Assembly (NCBI GenBank): GCA_003339415.1
Contig: PDHQ01000113.1
Location: 1 to 64,000 of the forward strand
DNA length: 64,000 nt
DNA from: Ophiocordyceps camponoti-saundersi (nom. inval.)
Lineage: Eukaryota > Ascomycota > Sordariomycetes > Hypocreales > Ophiocordycipitaceae
Direction of reading: 5' to 3'
In this document: one piece after another, positions 59,014 to 64,000 of the stretch
Position numbering within the stretch: the stretch's first letter is position 1
How the letters are laid out: each line of letters begins with the position of its first letter
Notes under the pieces: model-generated
Told to the model about the DNA's origin: nothing
Seen by the model: only the letters and a program-made list of their open reading frames with translations
The model's database searches: none
Position numbers and translations under genes: made by a program

Positions 59014-59776
59014 ATGGCTTCCGAGACGCCAAGATCGGTCTCTTCGAGGCTACTGACTATGAAATTCATGCAAAGAGCTGTCGCGTCGGCATCTTCAGAT
59101 GGCGCCAAGAAGCGAAAACTCGACGACACGTCGATAGGAGGACGAATCGACGCCCAAATCGACGAAGCCATCATTAAGGCCGCTCTCGAGAATCAGGAAG
59201 CCACTCGCCAGGCCGCTCTCGAGAAACAAGACGCGGCCGACACGCACTGGAGACTGGAGAAATGGAACGCGGTCAAGGGCGAAGGTTCTGCAGTCTCGAA
59301 GCTCAACGTGGTGTACGTGGGTTACGGCGATATTGATTCGTCACGCGAACCTGGCGACATCGAGGATGCGCCCGCAAAAGGCCGCACTTCAACACGTGCG
59401 GAGAAAACATTGAAGAGCAAGGCATGTTTGGCTCGGCTCATGACGTGGCGCCACTCGAGCGAAATGGCAATTCTGATTAAAGCAGGAACCGCGGAGCGAT
59501 CAGACCGGTGACGATTCCAAGGACCAGTCTTTCGAAAATGGCGAGACCCATGGCAAGCGGAAGAACAGACATGATAGCGACGATGCCGATGTATCTTCTT
59601 CGAAAGACCGATCACGCTCGCATTCGCGACCCGGACGAGTTGGAGAGAATGGCAAGGCCAAAGGTGCAGGACAGAAACCGAGCCAGCGCTTGATGTCAAT
59701 TTCTTCTGCTGGCAGCTGGAAAGCCCCGCCAAGCGTAAATTCTTCACAGTCAAAGTCTCACCAACGGAGGCGCTGA
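59014..59776 (+). CDS. MPP6: MPP6-type nuclear exosome cofactor (3' splice uncertain)
   Basis: The start SSRLLTMKFMQRA, a few residues after the ATG at 59014, is the exosome-binding signature of M-phase phosphoprotein 6/Mpp6. A basic KKRKL patch, a charged helix and VVYVGYGDIDS follow. The frame then stops at 59509, but another frame open from about 59483 to a TGA at 59774-59776 has convincing Mpp6-like composition (GKRKNRHDSDD, then RSRSHSRPGR, and a KAPPSV...QRRR end). A join is needed. Candidates are a GC-AG intron at 59422-59485 or a GT-AG intron at 59445-59496; both restore frame, neither is ideal. Mpp6 binds Rrp6-associated exosome and RNA in the nucleus. An indel in the assembly is the other explanation. 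Confidence 0.75.
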
Positions 59777-62375
59777 GAGCACAAACCACGCTTGGCGAAC
59801 CGGCGGTCGGTGAAGCTGAATTGTGTCCATGAACTCGGCAAACTTCAACGCCACCTTTCGTTGGACCGACAACTTCGGATGTCAAGTACGGGAAAGGAAA
59901 CCTGATGTTGAGTGTCTTATTCATGGACACACCCAACATTGTGGGACGCCTTGGGGTTCTCACGTCCACGAGGTCCCTGAAGACGGGATGGCGTACGAAG
60001 TGGAGACTGAGACTTGGATGCGGGAAGCGATTGAAGACTGGGTTGAAGTTTTGCAACAGGTCTGTGCTCCGGCCACTTCGAAAGCAAGAAACGTATGTAC
60101 AAACGCGACTGGTCCCAGGGCGCTTCGCGCTTCTCACTCATATATATGAAGAGGACTAATTCGGCGACTAAACAGAGTCTCGAAATGCATGTCTGAGGGA
60201 CGCCGTCCTTTTTGTTCCTCAGAAGGGCAGTCCAGAGAGAGACATGGAGCTGGGGCCATGATCGACAGACAGCTAGCAGCTGCACAGGTAGTACGAAGTT
60301 TTCAGAAATTATAATCTTGCAGGGGGTGCTCGTATTTGTACACACATATGCACGGATTTGTAGTTTTCGTATCCGTACTGGCTAAAGCGAGGAAAGGCGG
60401 TGCATCAGCATCCAGATCCGACACCACGGTTGACCGTTGTGGCTGCTGCTGAATGGCAGGGATGAATGGGGGATATCTGTCTCTGGTAGGTGAATATATA
60501 CTAGGAACATACATACATACATGCGACCACTCCGTGCTGAATCACCAGGTAGGTCATCATACATACATATGTTCGCAATGTCGCGGCAGAAAGAATACAT
60601 ACGATACAGCGAGGCGTGTAAAAGAGAAACAAGAGGAGGGAAAGGAATTCTCGCCATGGAAGAATCGGTCGAAGGAGCGTTCCGGTTATCGGAAGCCGGC
60701 GCCGATTGAGGTGGGCGATGATTGCTTGGTGGGTCGCGTGCTTACAGCGCTCTCCTCGTGACCTCCCGACTCAGTGTTACGGTGTGGTTGCATGTACCTG
60801 CTTGTGAGAGGACGAAGCAATAACCGCTACTGATTTCCAGCTAAACCCGTGATTGCGTCCAAGATGATCGGGTGATGGCACCGACTAATATCTACTAGTA
60901 CTCGCATACCTACTAATCCGCATTTAAAACGGACTTGAGTTTGGGTTGCCGTCCGTCTTTTGCATCCTTGAAATACAATATGCTACGTTGGTTCCTACTT
61001 AGTAGGTACAGAGTGCATACATAGGTACCTACATAACATTGTATGTATGTACATACATACACATAGTAGCAGCAGCTAGCCGAGATGCATCAAGGTTAGT
61101 ACTTGGGTTCCGATGGATGGGCCATGGACATTCCTCAGCCTCTTTTGCTCGAGCACGCGGGGCACAATCATGCCGAAGAGATGAACGAGACGCAAGGACC
61201 GCACCGAGAGACAGACGGTGCTCGGTCCCAAGCCTTGGACACGGGAATGCTGTGTGTTGTACATACATATGTATGTACATATGCATACGGACTATGTGCT
61301 AAGCAGTTTGCAAACTTGGAACCAAGTACGGATATGTGGTGTGTGTTGATGTAGGTAAGTAGATTGATAGATACATGACACGATATGTATGTAGGTATGT
61401 AGGTATGTATGTATGTATGTACATATGTGTATGTATGCGAGCAAGATGCGAGCAAGATGGGTGCAACGTGCAGGCTGACGCAGAACAAGAGCATTGTCGT
61501 CGTCGTCTCACCGCCGTTGTGCGCTGAGAGGCGTCAACGACCGACGACAAGGCAGTGACAAGGTCAAGAAAAGATGGCTGTGAGCCACAGCATTCAACGC
61601 TGGGGAATCAAATAGTTGGTTGACTCTCACGCATCTAGTCCGTCAACATGGGGGGAAAGCTCCGGTAGGAACTATCTGTCCGTACTCCCTACCAAGTTGT
61701 GGATCGAAGAGACCTCCCGCTTTTCGGAGTGTCACAGCTCTGCCAGAATGAGTGCATCGCGGGAAGAGGCATGGTATTATCGTAAACCACATACTACTGC
61801 ACACATACTATGATACTATACTATCTATCTACTGCTAACATATAAGATGAACCGGCCGCTCATTTCCATCAGGTTCTTGCTTGACAGTTGCTTCACCGCC
61901 CGCGAAAAAAAAAAGATCTCTGTTAATTACTACTGGTACCCTCTACTCCCAGCTTTCACTGCTTTCGAGGTACCGTCTCCTAGAACCTTAGCATCATCCC
62001 CCCTTCTCCCCTTCTCCCCTCCCCCCCCTTCTTCTCCCCTCCACCCCCCTACCACCCCCCTTCTTCCCCCCCATCCCCTGGCAGCCCCCCCCCCCCGGGC
62101 CAGCAGTACCGGCCTGCTTGGTAGCACAAAGCTCCATCAAGGTGGTACCTTTCACGCTCGGTACCCGGTACACGCTACCGCTGGCGCGCTACTACTAGTA
62201 CTACCGACATCACTCTCGAACCATCGTCTCATCGCCCTTTGCTTTTTTCCTCTGACCTTCTCTCTTCTCTTCAGCAGGCTTCATACATCCTTCTCCTTGC
62301 GTCCGCGCCTCCACAAGGCCTCACTTTCTTCCTTCTTCATTGCCTCAAATCTCTTCGCTCAGCTGTCTGTGCCCG
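59777..62375. other. Large intergenic stretch with tetranucleotide repeats
   Basis: 2.6 kb without a gene I can support. Frames at 59823-60159 and on the other strand at 59322-60137 have no recognisable domain. GTAT/CATA repeats occur at about 60509-60522, 61038-61063, 61259-61281 and 61385-61430, and the last 400 bases are C/T-rich (62000-62095), as often seen upstream of fungal genes. The proximal part should contain the STE23 promoter and leader. Confidence 0.5.
61385..61432. repeat. GTAT/GTAG tetranucleotide repeat
   Basis: A run of GTAT and GTAG units continuing into ACATATGTGTATG. Similar shorter runs nearby are partly inverted (for example at 61040-61063), so hairpins are possible. 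Confidence 0.8.
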
Positions 62376-64000
62376 ATGCCTTCGTCTCAGTCGCCCCGGT
62401 TGACCCCGGGTCGCCGGACCCCCGTCGTCGTCCTGGCAGATTGCCTGGAGAAGCCGTCGCTGGATGATCGCGATTACCGAGTTGTCAGGCTAGAGAACGA
62501 GCTCGAGGCCCTGCTTGTCCACGATCCCGAGACGGACAAGGCCAGCGCTGCCCTCGATGTCAATGTCGGCAATTTCTCCGATGAAGAGGGCATGCCTGGC
62601 ATGGCTCACGCCGTCGAGCATGTGAGCCGTACTTCTTTCCCTCTTTTCTGCGCGAAACTGACCATGGAATAGCTTCTCTTCATGGGAACCAAAAAGTTTC
62701 CTGTCGAAAATGACTATAATCAATATCTCGCCGCCAACTCTGGCTCTTCCAATGCTTACACTGCCAGCACCTCCACAAACTACTTCTTTGACATTGCTGC
62801 GAAGCCGGCCAATGACGAGGACCCGTCGGATACCAATCCCTCGCCTCTGCGCGGCGCTCTTGACCGCTTCGCCCAGTTCTTCGTCGAGCCCCTGTTCCTT
62901 CCCAGTACCCTCGACAGGGAGTTGAAGGCCGTCGACTCGGAAAACAAGAAGAACCTCCAAAATGACACTTGGCGTCTCCATCAGCTTGGCAAGTCACTGT
63001 CGAATCCCAAGCATCCTTTTTGCCACTTCTCCACTGGCAACCTGAATGTACTGAAGACGCTGCCCGAGGCGAAAGGGATCAACGTCCGCGACAAGTTTAT
63101 CGAATTCCACGATAAACATTACTCTGCCAACCGCATGAAGCTCGTCGTCCTTGGCCGCGAACCGCTTGATGTCCTTCAGAAATGGGTTGTCGAGCTCTTC
63201 TCTCCCATCGCCAACAAGAAGCTGCCGCCCAACAGATGGTCAGAAGAGGTCCCGTTTCGCGACTGCGATCTGGCCATTCAATGCTTCGCCAAGCCGGTCA
63301 TGGACACGCGCCAGCTCGATCTGACCTTTCCCTTTGTCGACGAGGAGGCGCTCTTCGAGTCGCAGCCGAGCAGGTACATCAGTCACCTCATAGGTCACGA
63401 GGGTCCGGGAAGCATCATGTCCTATGTCAAGAATAAGGGCTGGGTCAACGGTCTTTCGGCCTGGGCCTCTTCAGTTTGTCCCGGCACGCCAGGCATGTTT
63501 GAGGTGCAAATCCGCTTGACGGAAGAAGTATATACTGCCCCCCCTCCGGCGGCTTTTCCGATGACGGTGCTGACGCGGCTTTTCCAGGGTCTGAAGAATT
63601 ATCCCGAGATTGCAAAGATCTTCTTTCAGTATGTCTCCTTGCTGCGCGAGGCCTCGCCGCAGGAGTGGATTTTCGACGAGCAAAAGGGCATGGCGGACGT
63701 GGACTTTAAGTTCAGACAGAAGACCCCAGCCAGCCGGTTCACGAGTAGGACAAGTTCTGTCATGCAGAAGCCCCTCCCACGCGAATGGCTGCTCAGCGGC
63801 AACAGCCGCCTGCGCACCTTTGACGCCGAGCTCATTGAGAAGGCGCTGTCCACAATTCGACCGGACAAGCTGCGCATGACGGTTGTGTCGAGGACCTTTC
63901 CCGGAACCTGGGATGCCAAGGAAAAGTGGTATGGGACGGAGTATCGTTGTGAGAAGATACCCGATGACCTGATGGCCGAGTTGAATCGCGCGATGACCTT
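62376..64000 (+). CDS. STE23: Insulin-degrading enzyme / STE23 M16 metalloprotease (partial)
   Basis: Exons 62376-62621, 62673-63527 and 63588 to the window end encode the N-terminal half or so of an M16A protease of usually about 1,000 residues. The zinc motif HxxEH is HAVEH, split from LLFMGTKKFP by a 51-nt intron (GTGAGC donor, TAG acceptor). The family sequence SSNAYTASTSTNYFFD, NPKHPF and then LKNYPEI, EWIFDEQKGMADVDFKFRQK follow. STE23 processes a-factor precursor in yeast, and insulysins degrade short peptides within a closed chamber. Intron 2 (63528-63587) is 60 nt long without a stop, so its retention would insert 20 residues. The ATG at 62376 is the first in frame; a longer N terminus by upstream splicing cannot be ruled out. 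The gene is cut by the window edge. Confidence 0.93.

Noticed and set aside
59322..60137. Minus-strand open frame of 271 codons
   Set aside because: It lies antisense to the MPP6-type gene and its 3' region and has no domain I recognise.

Overview
The window reads as nuclear DNA of a filamentous ascomycete (Pezizomycotina, probably Sordariomycetes/Hypocreales by gene style and content). The genes carry short introns of 51-176 nt with GTRNGT-like donors, CTGAC/CTGAT branch points and CAG/TAG acceptors. A 32-kb AT-rich block shows the C-to-T decay typical of repeat-induced point mutation (RIP). All exon joins below were made by eye from reading frames and splice motifs; family names are from memory of the families, not from a search.

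Left flank (1-8353): poly-G and microsatellite DNA; a two-domain molybdenum-cofactor gene (cnxABC/MOCS1 type, minus); a divergent WRAP73-type WD40 gene (plus); and an SRPK-like kinase (minus). Right flank (40466-64000): a two-RRM protein; the 2,038-residue LAA1/HEATR5-type AP-1 cofactor; a TACO1/YebC-type gene facing PET100; a conserved acidic protein of unknown role; the CFIm25 cleavage factor subunit; a YjbQ-family protein; the complex I subunit NDUFS6; an MPP6-type exosome cofactor; and the start of an STE23/insulysin metalloprotease that runs off the window. Four of these genes (MOCS1-type, TACO1, PET100, NDUFS6) are expected to act in mitochondria.

The centre (8354-40465) has no host gene. 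It resolves completely into a nest of seven LTR retrotransposons, each with matched LTRs and a target-site duplication (TSD). A Copia element (8359-40460, 140-bp LTRs, TSD TTTCC) was hit twice by copies of a small non-autonomous element (210-bp LTRs, TSDs AATAG and ATATT). Each copy was then hit by a Gypsy element of one family (TSDs ATAAC and GCTAG). A second, larger Gypsy family (300-bp LTRs, TSD GTAAA) landed in an LTR of the right-hand Gypsy. A GC-rich Gag-only element (474-bp LTRs, TSD GTACT) landed in the left small element. Removing the insertions gives exactly 1,776 bp for both small elements and 5,915 bp for the Copia, which strongly supports the layout.

All elements except the GC-rich one are heavily RIP-mutated: TpG and CpA, and therefore ATG codons, are almost gone, and catalytic reverse-transcriptase aspartates and zinc-knuckle residues are mutated as TpG/CpA change predicts. 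The GC-rich element (19261-22285) is nearly unmutated, so it is the youngest layer. It is the least familiar object in the window and the best candidate for something undescribed.
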